The notes under the pieces were generated by a model. It saw only the letters and a program-made list of their open reading frames with translations. It was not told the DNA's origin and made no database searches. Position numbers and translations under genes: made by a program. A DNA stretch of 64,000 bases, taken from contig NZ_JAKXMK010000013.1 of assembly GCF_022524485.1 (NCBI RefSeq), positions 148,628 to 212,627 on the forward strand, written 5' to 3'. Of this stretch, positions 24,352-33,800 are shown one piece after another. Position 1 is the first letter of the stretch, and every line of letters begins with the position of its first letter. Origin of the DNA: Pseudonocardia alaniniphila (GTDB lineage Bacteria; Actinomycetota; Actinomycetes; Mycobacteriales; Pseudonocardiaceae).

Positions 24352-25091
24352 GTACCGCACCACTGTTCCTCGTCGACGCGTTGCCGTCCGGCGACCGCGC
24401 TGTCCTCGACGGGCCCGAGGGGCGTCACGCGGCCACGGTCAAGCGGCTGCGTCCGGGCGAGGCCGTGCAGCTCGCCGACGGCCACGGCGGGCTCGCCCAT
24501 GCTGTCGTCGACGCGGCGGGCCGTGACACCGTCGACCTGACCGTGACCTCGCGGGTCGTGCTGGAGCCGCCCGCGCCTCGCGTTCTGCTCGCCCAGGCCC
24601 TCGTCAAGGGTGACCGCGGCGAGCTGGCCGTCGAGATGGCCACCGAGGCCGGGATCGACGGGGTCCTGCCGTGGCGCGCGGCGCGGTGCATCGCGCGCTG
24701 GGACGACGGGCCGCGCGGGGAGAAGGCGCTGGGCCGTTGGCGCAGCACGGTGCGCGAGGCGGCCAAGCAGTCCCGGCGCCCGTGGTTGCCGGACGTCGAG
24801 GAGCCAGTGACGACCGGGGAGCTGGCGCGGCGGGTGGGTGCCGCGGCCGGTGCGCTGGTGCTGCACGAGGGCGCGGGCGACCGGCTCGCGGACATCGCCG
24901 ACGAGATTCCGCGCACCGGCGACCTCCTGCTCGTGGTCGGCCCGGAGGGCGGGATCACCGACGAGGAGATCGAGACGCTCGTGGCCGCGGGTGCCCGGCC
25001 CGTGCGGCTGGGCCAGGAGGTGTTGCGCGCCTCGACCGCGGCCGCCGTCGCGCTCGGTGCGCTCGGTGTGCTGACCGATCGCTGGAGCTGA
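24348..25091 (+). CDS. rsmE: 16S rRNA m3U1498 methyltransferase RsmE
   Basis: Methylates N3 of U1498 in 16S rRNA. The 247-residue protein has the N-terminal PUA-like domain (VLDGPEGRHAATVKRLRPGE) and a C-terminal SPOUT methyltransferase fold. The SPOUT knot carries the SAM-binding signature LLLVVGPEGGITDEEIETL followed by RLGQEVLRASTAAAVAL. GTG 24348 has GGGAGGA upstream. It follows dnaJ as in mycobacteria. Confidence 0.93.
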   Translation: MSTAPLFLVDALPSGDRAVLDGPEGRHAATVKRLRPGEAVQLADGHGGLAHAVVDAAGRDTVDLTVTSRVVLEPPAPRVLLAQALVKGDRGELAVEMATEAGIDGVLPWRAARCIARWDDGPRGEKALGRWRSTVREAAKQSRRPWLPDVEEPVTTGELARRVGAAAGALVLHEGAGDRLADIADEIPRTGDLLLVVGPEGGITDEEIETLVAAGARPVRLGQEVLRASTAAAVALGALGVLTDRWS

Positions 25092-25430
25092 CCGGTCGGA
25101 AACCGGCGCGGCGCACCCGTTCGTTCGGTCAGTACCGATCCGCCGATCGCTCGGCGGGCCACCGGCGCTCTCATCAGCATTGACGGCCCCGAGCGCCCCC
25201 GTCCGGGTCCAGATACGTCGGACCTGCGGGTTCATCCGGGTGAGGACGGCTTTCACGGTTCGTTCCTCGCGGTACCTTCTGTCGGAATCCGGCCGTGCAG
25301 ACGGCCGGCCCGCACCGTGAGCGTGCTCGCCCACGGGGCCGCCGGTGGAGTCCCCCTCAACCGGCGGAGTCACGTCGCGGTGGGTGTCCCCCCACGTCCA
25401 CCGCGACGTGACGAATCGGTTTCCCGTGTC
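25092..25430. promoter_or_regulatory. 339-bp upstream region with two consecutive hairpins
   Basis: No gene is supported here. Two perfect inverted repeats lie in tandem before the hydrolase gene. CCGCCGGT (25339-25346) pairs with ACCGGCGG (25360-25367), and GTCACGTCGCGGTGG (25369-25383) pairs over 15 bp with 25398-25412 around a 14-nt loop. The second ends 18 bp before the ATG at 25431. They could terminate rsmE transcription, form an operator, or act as an RNA switch for the hydrolase-cyclase-ThDP operon. A GTG at 25317 in the hydrolase frame would place them inside the gene, which I think less likely. Confidence 0.5.
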
Positions 25431-26255
25431 ATGATCCCGTCCGTGAGTCGCCCAGAGGCCCCACTCCGGTTCGAATACGGCATCCACCCCGCCCAGTTCG
25501 GCGAGCTGACCCTTCCGGCAGGCGATGTCCGAGCGGTCGCCGTCGTGGTGCACGGTGGTTTCTGGCGGCAGGCCTACGGACTCGAGCTGGGTCGCCCGCT
25601 GGCCGCCGACCTCGCGGACGCCGGGCTCGCCGCATGGAACATCGAGTACCGGCGGGTGCCGGTGCCGGCCGACAGCACCGGCTCCGCCGACGGCGACAGC
25701 GGTGGCTGGCCCCGCACGTTCGACGACGTCGCGGCGGCGGTGGATGCGCTGGCCGGTCCGGTGCAGGACGCGGTCGGTGGCCGGTTGCCGATGGAGCGCG
25801 TCGTCGCGGTCGGGCACTCCGCAGGCGGACACCTCGCCACGTGGCTCGCCGCCCGTTCCGGGCTTCCCGCGGGTGCGCCCGGCGCGGGGCCTCTCGTCGA
25901 ACTGCGTGGCGTCGTCAGCCAGGCCGGTGTACTGGACCTCGTCGACGCCGCCGAACGCCGGGTGGGCAGCGGTGCGGTGCAGGCGCTGCTCGGCGGTGAC
26001 CCGTCCGATGTCCCGGACCGGTACTCGCTCGCATCGCCCATCGCCCGCCTCCCGATCGGCGCGCCGGTGGTGTGCGTGCACGGCACCGCGGACGTGAACG
26101 TGCCGATCCGGCAGAGCGAGCGGTTCGTGGCTGCGGCCGGGGACGCGGCCGAGCTCGTCACGCTGCCAGGGGTGGACCACATGGCACTGATCGACCCGTC
26201 GAGCGCCGCGTGGCGCGCCTGCCGCGACGCCCTGGAGCGTCTCCTCAAGGACTAG
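25431..26255 (+). CDS. Alpha/beta hydrolase, kynurenine-formamidase/esterase-like
   Basis: A 274-residue cytosolic hydrolase of the esterase-D/BD-FAE type. The oxyanion-hole motif is VVVHGGFWRQAYG, the nucleophile elbow VAVGHSAGGHLATWLA (Ser about residue 128), and Asp and His lie in HGTADVNVPIRQ and LPGVDHMALIDP. The HGGFW motif is that of bacterial kynurenine formamidase-like hydrolases. A cyclase-family metal hydrolase (the other kind of formamidase) follows 95 bp downstream and a ThDP enzyme after that, so a hydrolysis-then-cleavage route for an aromatic or amide substrate is plausible. Confidence 0.78.
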   Translation: MIPSVSRPEAPLRFEYGIHPAQFGELTLPAGDVRAVAVVVHGGFWRQAYGLELGRPLAADLADAGLAAWNIEYRRVPVPADSTGSADGDSGGWPRTFDDVAAAVDALAGPVQDAVGGRLPMERVVAVGHSAGGHLATWLAARSGLPAGAPGAGPLVELRGVVSQAGVLDLVDAAERRVGSGAVQALLGGDPSDVPDRYSLASPIARLPIGAPVVCVHGTADVNVPIRQSERFVAAAGDAAELVTLPGVDHMALIDPSSAAWRACRDALERLLKD

Positions 26256-26350
26256 TACTTCGCGCACTGGGCGGATATGCAGTCATACGCAAGGATCATT
26301 GGGGATCGCGATACGCCTACGACCACATGCCGATCTCGGAGGAACCTGCC

Positions 26351-27124
26351 ATGCCGGTGCTGCAGAACCTGCTCGACGCGCTACGCACGCGTGCCGTCGA
26401 GGTCATCGACCTCACCGCGCCGCTGCACAGCGGAACCCCGGTTCTCCAGCTGCCTCCGCAGTTCGCCAACGCCTCGCCGTTCGGGCTCACCGAGATGAGC
26501 CGTTACGACGACCGCGGCCCCGCCTGGTACTGGAACAACATCCAGACCTCTGAGCACACCGGCACGCATTTCGATGCGCCGGTGCACTGGGTGACCGCGA
26601 AGGACGGCGAGGACATCGCGCAGGTGCCGGCCGCTCGGCTGGTAGCGCCCGCCGCCGTGCTGGACTTCTCGGCGGAGTGCGAGAAGAACCCGGACTTCCT
26701 GCTGGAGATCGACCACGTCCGTGCGTGGGAGTCCGAGCACGGGCCACTCCCGGAGGGTGGCTGGCTGCTCTACCGGACGGGTTGGGACAGCCGCAGCGAT
26801 GATGCCGACGCATTCCTGAACGCCGACGAGACGGGGTCGCACACGCCCGGCATCTCCGTCGAGTGCGCGAAGTGGCTCGCCGAGGAGGCCCCGGTGATGG
26901 GGCTCGGCGTGGAGACCGTGGGCACCGACGCGGGTGCGGCGCACTCGTTCGACCCGCCGTTCCCGTGCCACTCCTACATGCTGGGGGCGGGCAAGTACGG
27001 GCTGACCCAGCTGCAGAACCTTGCGCAGCTGCCGCCCACCGGCGCGGTGGTGATCGCGGGTCCGCTGCCGATCGTCGGCGGGTCGGGGAGCCCGGCCCGG
27101 GTGCTGGCGCTGGTGGAGCCGTGA
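26351..27124 (+). CDS. Cyclase-family metal-dependent hydrolase (KynB-like)
   Basis: A 257-residue member of PF04199, which contains bacterial kynurenine formamidase and isatin hydrolase. Metal ligands are in the signature SEHTGTHFDAPVHW near residue 70, and the N-terminal IDLTAPLHSGTPVL is typical. The C-terminal half contains MGLGVETVGTDAGAAHSF. Start ATG 26351 has GGAGGA upstream. Its stop codon overlaps the ATG of a 22-codon frame (TGATG), which in turn overlaps the ThDP gene, so the three are coupled. The substrate is unknown; tryptophan catabolism is one possibility, isatin-like ring opening another. Confidence 0.85.
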   Translation: MPVLQNLLDALRTRAVEVIDLTAPLHSGTPVLQLPPQFANASPFGLTEMSRYDDRGPAWYWNNIQTSEHTGTHFDAPVHWVTAKDGEDIAQVPAARLVAPAAVLDFSAECEKNPDFLLEIDHVRAWESEHGPLPEGGWLLYRTGWDSRSDDADAFLNADETGSHTPGISVECAKWLAEEAPVMGLGVETVGTDAGAAHSFDPPFPCHSYMLGAGKYGLTQLQNLAQLPPTGAVVIAGPLPIVGGSGSPARVLALVEP

Positions 27125-27192
27125 TGGCGGACGGCGAGGGCGCCCGGCTGAACGGGCTGTATGAGCCCTGCGATCGGGAGATGACCACATGA
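27124..27192 (+). CDS. 22-codon bridging frame between cyclase and ThDP enzyme
   Basis: An ATG overlapping the cyclase stop (TGATG at 27122-27126) opens 22 codons (MADGEGARLNGLYEPCDREM, then TT) ending in ATGA, the start of the ThDP gene. The peptide matches nothing I know. It may serve only to carry ribosomes from one gene to the next, or be a remnant of a lost gene. Confidence 0.35.
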   Translation: MADGEGARLNGLYEPCDREMTT

Positions 27193-28817
27193 TCGTCGCC
27201 GAGCTGGTGGGCCGCGCGCTCACCGAACTGGGGGTCGGGCACGCCTTCGGGGTGGTGGGGAGCGGGAACTTCCACGTCACCAACGCATTGCGCGCCGGTG
27301 GCCTCCCGTTCGTGGCGGCGCGCCACGAAGGCGGCGCGGCGACGATGGCCGACGCCTATGCCCGCACGAGCGGGCGCGTCGGCGTGCTCTCCCTGCACCA
27401 GGGCTGCGGGCTCACCAACGCGATGACCGGGATCGCCGAGGCCGCGAAGAGTCGCACGCCGATGCTGGTGCTGGCCGCCGACACGGGCGGCGCCGCTGTG
27501 CGGTCGAACTTCCGGATCGACCAGGACGCGCTCGTCGAAGCGGTCGGTGCGGTCGCGGAACGCGTCCACTCGCCGGAGTCGGCAGCCGCCGACGTCGTCC
27601 GGGCCTTCCGCACCGCCGTCGAGCAGCGCCGCACCGTGGTGCTCAACTTGCCCCTCGACGTGCAGGCCGCCGCGGCTCCACAGCCGATGCAGGTACCCGC
27701 GCTGCCCGCACTGGCGCCGGTGCGGCCGTCCGCTGCGTCGGTGGCGGAGCTCGTCACGCTGCTGACGGCGGCGCAGCGCCCGGTGTTCGTGGCCGGTCGG
27801 GGCGCGCGCGACGCACGGGAGCAGCTTCGCGCGCTGGCCGAGGCGTGCGGCGCGCTGCTGGCCACGTCGGCCGTGGCGAACGGGCTGTTCCACGATGACC
27901 CCTGGTCGCTGGGGATCTCCGGCGGGTTCGCCTCGCCGCTGGCCGCGGAGCTGATCACGCAGGCCGACCTGGTGGTGGGCTGGGGCTGCACGCTGAACAT
28001 GTGGACCATGCGCCACGGCGCGCTGATCGGGCCGGGCGCCAGGGTCGTGCAGGTGGACCTCGACACCGACGCGATCGGGGCGAACCGGCCGGTGGACCTC
28101 GGCGTGCTGGGTGACGTGGGCGCGACGGCTGCCGACGTGCTGGCGGTCTACCAGGAGCGCCGCACGGGCTACCGCACCGGCGAGGTCCGGGCGTCGATCG
28201 CCGAGCGCGGCCGCTGGAACACCGTCGCCTACGACGACCTCACCGGGCCCGACGGCATCGACCCCCGCACGCTGTCGATCGCACTCGACGATCTGCTGCC
28301 CGACGATCGGACGGTGGCCGTCGACTCCGGGAACTTCATGGGGTATCCGAGCGCCTACCTGCGCGTTCCCGACGAGCACGGGTTCTGTTTCACGCAGGCG
28401 TTCCAGTCGATCGGGCTCGGCCTCGCCACGGCGGTCGGGGCGGCGCTCGCCCGCCCGGACCGGCTCGCCGTCGCCGCGCTGGGCGACGGCGGAGCGTTGA
28501 TGGCCGCCGCGGAGCTGGAGACCGTGGCGCGGCTCGGGCTCCCGATGGTCGTCGTGATCTACGACGACCGCGGCTACGGCGCCGAGGTGCACCATTTCAC
28601 CGGCGCCGACCACACCACCGTCACGTTCCCCGACACCGACATCGCCGCGATCGGGCGGGGGTTCGGCTTCGACGCCGTGACGGTGCGTACCCCGGACGAT
28701 CTGAAGCCGGTGGCGGAGTGGGTGAACGGTCCACGCACCGCCCCGATGCTGGTCGACGCGAAGATCGCCTCGGACGGTGGCTCGTGGTGGCTCGCGGAGG
28801 CGTTCCGCGGTCACTAG
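27189..28817 (+). CDS. Thiamine-diphosphate enzyme (acetolactate synthase/decarboxylase-like)
   Basis: A 542-residue ThDP enzyme with three domains. The N-terminal PYR domain carries the activating Glu in VAARHEGGAATMADAYAR (about residue 46), then comes a Rossmann-like middle domain. The C-terminal PP domain has GDGGALMAAAELETV and VVVIYDDRGYGAEVHHF. The cofactor motif normally reads GDG...NN/ND; here it is GDG...DD, so the usual Asn metal ligand is Asp. FAD-binding features of true AHAS are not evident. Relatives decarboxylate 2-oxo acids or condense aldehydes. Its place behind two hydrolases suggests handling of the resulting oxo acid; this is inference. Confidence 0.82.
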   Translation: MIVAELVGRALTELGVGHAFGVVGSGNFHVTNALRAGGLPFVAARHEGGAATMADAYARTSGRVGVLSLHQGCGLTNAMTGIAEAAKSRTPMLVLAADTGGAAVRSNFRIDQDALVEAVGAVAERVHSPESAAADVVRAFRTAVEQRRTVVLNLPLDVQAAAAPQPMQVPALPALAPVRPSAASVAELVTLLTAAQRPVFVAGRGARDAREQLRALAEACGALLATSAVANGLFHDDPWSLGISGGFASPLAAELITQADLVVGWGCTLNMWTMRHGALIGPGARVVQVDLDTDAIGANRPVDLGVLGDVGATAADVLAVYQERRTGYRTGEVRASIAERGRWNTVAYDDLTGPDGIDPRTLSIALDDLLPDDRTVAVDSGNFMGYPSAYLRVPDEHGFCFTQAFQSIGLGLATAVGAALARPDRLAVAALGDGGALMAAAELETVARLGLPMVVVIYDDRGYGAEVHHFTGADHTTVTFPDTDIAAIGRGFGFDAVTVRTPDDLKPVAEWVNGPRTAPMLVDAKIASDGGSWWLAEAFRGH

Positions 28818-28827
28818 TGCTCTGCCG

Positions 28828-30726
28828 CTACCGCGCCCGGCGGCGGCTCCGCAGCACGAGGCCGGTGCCCAGGGCCACCACGAGCGCGGCACCGCCCGCG
28901 ATCGTGGCCCAACCGCCAGGCGAGACCACTGTGGTGCTCGCGGCCTCGCCCTGGGCAGCACCGGGGGCGACGGCCACCGGCGGGGTCGCGGGTGTGCCGG
29001 GCTCGCCGAACGGCCCGATCCGCTGCGCCTCGGGCGAGGAGAACGCGTACGCCGGGCCGGGCTCCGGGTCGCCGGTGACGGTGAGGTCGAGCTGGATCGG
29101 CACCGGGGCCGCGGTGCCGGTGTCGGTGTGGGGCGCGCCCACCTGAACGGAGATCGAGTACCAGCCGGCCACGCTCTGCGTGCGGGTCGCCACCACATCG
29201 GCGTTCCGGTTGCCGTAGCGCACCGGCACGGTGGTGAGCGCGGGTGTGTTGCTCGGCAGCTGGCGGGCGTCCCCGTTGTACGACGCGAACTCCTCGCCGA
29301 TCTCCTCGCGCGTCGGCGTGTACACCCGTGTGGAGACGGGAGAGAGGTTCTCGGTCCCTCGGCCCGGTGTCTCGCCGAGCCGCACGCGGTAGGTGAGCCC
29401 CTGCCCCCAGTCCAGCCGCACCCGGTAGAACACGAACTCACCGCGCTGCAGAACGTCCGAGTAGCTGCCGGAGCCGTCCAGCGTGCCGGCGACGTTGAAG
29501 GAGCCACCGCCCACCACAGGCCGGGGTGTGCCCGTCGGCTCGACGAACGCGCCCAGAGGCAGTACGGCAACTGGCCCCGGGTCGGTCACCGCGGGCTCGA
29601 CGCCGACGAGGAGCTCGACAGGGAGCCGCTCGGGCACGCCCGCCGACACCCGGTCCCACTCCAGCGCGAACCAGTAGCGGCCACCTCCCTTGCACGCGTC
29701 GGCGGCCGGGCTGCTGCCGGTGGCGTCCTTGGTGGCGCCGTCCCAGGTGGTGGCGACGGTGAGCGCGGCTCCGTCCGATGACCTGCTCGTCTGCTCGGAC
29801 ACGAACTCGTGGCAGTCCTCGCCGCCGTCGCCGTAGGTGCGCAGCTGAAGGGTGTTGAAGTCGCTGACCAGATCGATCCCGCGCAGGCGCGGGAAGGAGA
29901 CCGTCGCGCTGAAGTAGGCCGTGGCGCCTGCGGGCACGTCGACCGCGTAGTAGCGCTGCTCGTGCTGGCCGATGGTGTCGAGGTGCTGTCCCGGGCCGGC
30001 CACCGGCGCGGCGTCGAAGGTCGGCGTGCCCGTGATGGGTGTGCCCGCAGGCTGGTAGTTGCGCAGCGCTGTGGCTGTGACGCGGGGGAGCACGCGTTGC
30101 AGTGCGCCGGCGTCGGGCGCGTCGGTGTAGGTGCCGCCGGTGGCCTGGGCGACGCAGGCGAGTTGGGCGCGGGCGACGGCGTCGACACCGAAGCCGACGG
30201 CGTCGACACCGAAGCCGACGGCGTGGACGACGAGGTCGACGCCCTGCCCGGAGAGCGTGCGCACCACATCGCAGGGCTCGGGTGGGGCGCAGGTGTCCTC
30301 GCCGTCGGAGACGAGCACGATCGAGCGGGGGCCCTCGGGTGGCAGCTGCTCGGCGGCCACCTGGAGGGAGCGTCCGATCGGGGTGTAGCCGCGGGGAACG
30401 ACACCGTCGACGGCCGTGGCGAGTGCGGCCTTGTCGATCGCACCCGGCGGGCGCAGCACTGTGACGTCCTGGCAACCCTGAGCGCGTTCGGCGTCGGAGT
30501 TGCCGGTGCCGGTGCCGTAGACGGCGAGGCCGACAGGAGCGCCGTCGGGTGCGGCGGCGACCAGGGCGTGCACCGCCTTCTTGGCGGCGTCCATCTTGGT
30601 GCCGCCCGCAGGGTCCGCGCCCGTCATCGAGCCGGACGCGTCGAGCACCAGCATCGTCGGCGCGAGCTCGGCAGGCCCCTGCGTGCCCTGGGCGCCGGCG
30701 ACGGGCCCGGCCAGCGTGAGGAGCAC
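28828..30726 (-). CDS. VWA-domain surface protein, probably frameshifted at its 5' end
   Basis: Read from GTG 30726 this gives 632 residues beginning inside a hydrophobic stretch. The VWA domain has an intact MIDAS start (LVLDASGSMTGADPAGG near residue 28), followed by beta-rich extracellular regions. A C-terminal membrane anchor lies near residues 600-625, ending in RSRRRAR. Upstream, in another frame, GTG 30838 encodes a basic, hydrophobic N-terminus (HAKLRLVIIAGSNLVRIGLV). The frames join if the G6 run at 30726-30731 had five G, restoring a full signal peptide ending in AGAQG. The full gene is probably 28828-30838, overlapping the mannosidase end. VGFGVDA occurs twice in tandem near residue 175. 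Confidence 0.75.
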   Translation of the reverse strand: MLLTLAGPVAGAQGTQGPAELAPTMLVLDASGSMTGADPAGGTKMDAAKKAVHALVAAAPDGAPVGLAVYGTGTGNSDAERAQGCQDVTVLRPPGAIDKAALATAVDGVVPRGYTPIGRSLQVAAEQLPPEGPRSIVLVSDGEDTCAPPEPCDVVRTLSGQGVDLVVHAVGFGVDAVGFGVDAVARAQLACVAQATGGTYTDAPDAGALQRVLPRVTATALRNYQPAGTPITGTPTFDAAPVAGPGQHLDTIGQHEQRYYAVDVPAGATAYFSATVSFPRLRGIDLVSDFNTLQLRTYGDGGEDCHEFVSEQTSRSSDGAALTVATTWDGATKDATGSSPAADACKGGGRYWFALEWDRVSAGVPERLPVELLVGVEPAVTDPGPVAVLPLGAFVEPTGTPRPVVGGGSFNVAGTLDGSGSYSDVLQRGEFVFYRVRLDWGQGLTYRVRLGETPGRGTENLSPVSTRVYTPTREEIGEEFASYNGDARQLPSNTPALTTVPVRYGNRNADVVATRTQSVAGWYSISVQVGAPHTDTGTAAPVPIQLDLTVTGDPEPGPAYAFSSPEAQRIGPFGEPGTPATPPVAVAPGAAQGEAASTTVVSPGGWATIAGGAALVVALGTGLVLRSRRRAR

Positions 30727-30821
30727 CCCCCACGCCGAGCGCCACGAGGCCGATCCGGACCAGGTTCGACCCCGCGATGATCACGAGGCGTAGCTTTGCA
30801 TGGCCGGGTTCGGCCGATTTG

Positions 30822-33800
30822 TCAGCCTCCTGCGCCACGTGCGAAGCGCAGCGTGACGATGCGGAACGGGCGCAGGGCCAGCCGGGTGCCGTCGGCGGAC
30901 AGGGCCACCGGCTGCTCCAGCGGGGTCTCCAGCAGATCGGTCTCGACCACGCCGGAGTGTGCGAAGTCCGCCCTGATCGAGGCCATGGCTCGGCCGCCGT
31001 GCGCCTCGTAGAGCCGCACGACCACGTCGCCGCTGCCGTCCTCGGCGAGCTTCACGGCTTCGACGACAACGGCGGGATGGTCGACCGTCACCAGCGGGTC
31101 TATCCCGGCCCGGCCACGCACCGTCCGCAGCGGCAGGTTGCGCCGGTAGCCCTCGGTCACGGCGTCGGCGATCGTGGCGCCCACGCTTAAGGAGACCGCG
31201 AGCCGGTGCTCCCCCTGGTCGGCGGTGGGGTCGGGGAAGAGCGGCGCGCGCAGCAGGGAGAGCCGCACGGTTGTGGTGGTGCCCCCGTCCGGGCGGGTGC
31301 TGCGGTTCACGTCGTGGCCGTAGGTCGAGTCGTTGGCCACTGCCACGCCGTAGTCCGGTTCACCGACGTGCACCCACCGGTGGGCCACGGTCTCGAACCG
31401 CGCCGCGTCCCACGAGGTGTTGGTGTGGATCGGGCGGTGCAGGTGCCCGAACTGGATCTCCGAGGTCGCGCGGTCGGCGTGCACGTCGAGCGGGAACGCG
31501 AGCTTCAGCAGCTTCTGCCGCTCGTGCCAGTCGACGTCGATGACGACGTCGATCGCCGGCGAGCCGGCGGTCAGGCTCACGACCTGCGTGATCGTGGACG
31601 CCCCCGGCTTGCGGACGATCCGCACGGACACCCGCTCCGGTCCGCGCTCGAGCACCGTCAGCTCGTCGACGTCCACGAGATCGCGGCCGTGGCGCCGGTA
31701 GGTCTCGTCGATGTCCCAGGCGTCCCACTTCGCGGGGGTGTCGCGGTGCAGCTGGAGGAGGTTCGCGGTGGTGCCCGGTGCCACGACCTCGCGGTCGGCG
31801 GCGAGGTCGCGGACCGAGGTGAACAGCCCGCGCTCGTCGATGACGACCCGGACCGCGTCGTTGGCGAGCACGAGGCCATCACCGCTCTCCTCGATCGTCG
31901 CCCGCCCGCCGGGACGCGACGGCGTCGCGCCGCCCAGGGCAGGCACACCGTCGCGGACGTACGGGCCTGCGTTCGCGGTGATCTCCTCGTCGCCCTCTCC
32001 CACGAGCGCCGCGAGCGACCGCGAGATGACCTCCTCGAGCTCCGCGCTGACGCGGGCATGGTTGCGCTCCGCCTCCTGGTGCACCCACGCGATCGACGTG
32101 CCCGGCAGGATGTCGTGGAACTGCTGCAGCAGCACGGTGTGCCAGCACCGCTCCAGGACGTCCACGGGATACGCCGCGCCGGTGCGCACGGCGGCCGTGG
32201 CGGCCCACAGCTCGGCCTCCCGCAGCAGGTGCTCGTTGCGCCGGTTGCCCCGCTTGGTCCGTGCCTGCGATGTGTAGGTGCCGCGGTGGAACTCCAGGTA
32301 GAGCTCGCCCGACCACACCGGCGGCAGCGGGTACTCGGCCTCGGCAGTGGCGAAGAACTCCGCGGGCGAGGTCATCCGCACGGCCGGTGAACCCTCCAGC
32401 GATCGGGTGCGCGCCGCGGCGGCCAGCATCTCCCGTGTCGGCCCGCCACCGCCGTCGCCCCAGCCGAAGGGCACCAGCGACGTGTTTGCCCGGCCCTTCT
32501 CGGCGTACTGGCGCTGAGCCCGTGCCAGCTCCTGCGCCGAGAGCTGCGAGTTGTACGTGTCGACCGGCGGGAAGTGGGTGAAGATCCGGGTGCCGTCGAT
32601 GCCCTCCCAGCGGAACGTGTGGTGCGGCATCACGTTCGTCTCGTTCCAGGAGATCTTCTGGGTGAGGAACCAGCGCGCTCCGGCGGCGGCCATGATCTGC
32701 GGCAACGCGGCGGAGTAGCCGAACGAGTCCGGGAGCCACACCTCCTGCGGGTCCACACCCAGCTGCTCGCGGAAGAACCGCTTGCCCGCCACGAACTGGC
32801 GCGCCAGCGCCTCGCCGCCGGGCATGTTGGTGTCCGACTCCACCCACATCCCGCCGACCGGCACGAACCGGCCTTCCGTGACGCGCGCCTTCACCCGCTC
32901 GAACAGTTCGGGTTGGTGCTCCTTGAGCCAGGCGTACTGCTGGGCGGAGGACGCGGCGAACACGAACTCGTCGTCGGTGTCCATCAGGGACAGCACGTTG
33001 GCGAACGTCCGGGCGACCTTGCGGACGGTCTCGCGCACCGGCCAGAGCCACGCCGAGTCGATGTGGGCGTGGCCGACGGCGTGTACCCGGTGGGCGCTGG
33101 CGTAGGCCGGGCTCGCCAGCACACCGGCCAGTTCGGCCCGGCCCAAGTCCGCGGTGCCGGAGACGTCGTCCGGGTCGACGGCGTCGACGGCCCGTTCGAG
33201 TGCCCGCAGCACCTCGGCGCGCCGAGGCAGGTCGGCGGGCAGCTCACCGACCAGCCCCGACAGCGTCCAGACGTCCTGGGTCAGCTCCCAGACGGGGAGG
33301 TCGACCAGCGCGACGTCCACGCCGCCGAGGCGGTAGATCGGGTCGGAGCCCGCGGTGAGGGGGTCGCCGAGGGGGCTCGGGGAGTACGTCCAGCCGCTCC
33401 CGACGTCGGGGTTCGAGGCGCCCTCGACGTAGAGGTCAACGGCGGATCCAGCGCCGTCGGGGAGAGGCACGTGCATGTTCATCGGCTCGACCGCGGCCAC
33501 CACCACGCCGCCGGGCGTGTAGGCGAGCCCTTCGGCCTGGAAACCGGGGACGGCCGAGGAGAAGCCTAGGTCGACGACGAGCTCGGGCCGCGTGGCGGGA
33601 TCGGTCCAGGCCGCCGGGACGGACCCGGTGACGTGGAACCAGACCGTGCCCCACGGCCGTCCCCACGCCGTGCCGGGGGTGATCGGAGCGAACTCCTGCC
33701 GCACGGCTTCGGCGAACGGAACGGGCTCACCAGGCGCCGTCCACGCCGTCAGCTGGGCCGGGACGCGGTCGCGGTAGACGGCGGGGAGGAGTCGCTCGCG

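Noticed and set aside
25455..25470. GGTTCGAATAC resembling a tRNA T-loop
   Set aside because: It lies in coding sequence of the alpha/beta hydrolase and no acceptor or anticodon stem surrounds it.
21715..26267. Long minus-strand frames opposite hrcA, dnaJ, rsmE and the hydrolase
   Set aside because: Composition is His/Arg/Gly/Asp-rich and repetitive as expected for antisense of high-GC genes, and no domain is recognisable.
26487..29570. 1027-codon minus-strand frame opposite the cyclase and ThDP genes
   Set aside because: Arg/Pro/Ser-rich shadow of genuine plus-strand genes with complete catalytic motifs.
31206..33569. Long plus-strand frames opposite the GH38 mannosidase
   Set aside because: Antisense of a clear enzyme gene; no motifs.
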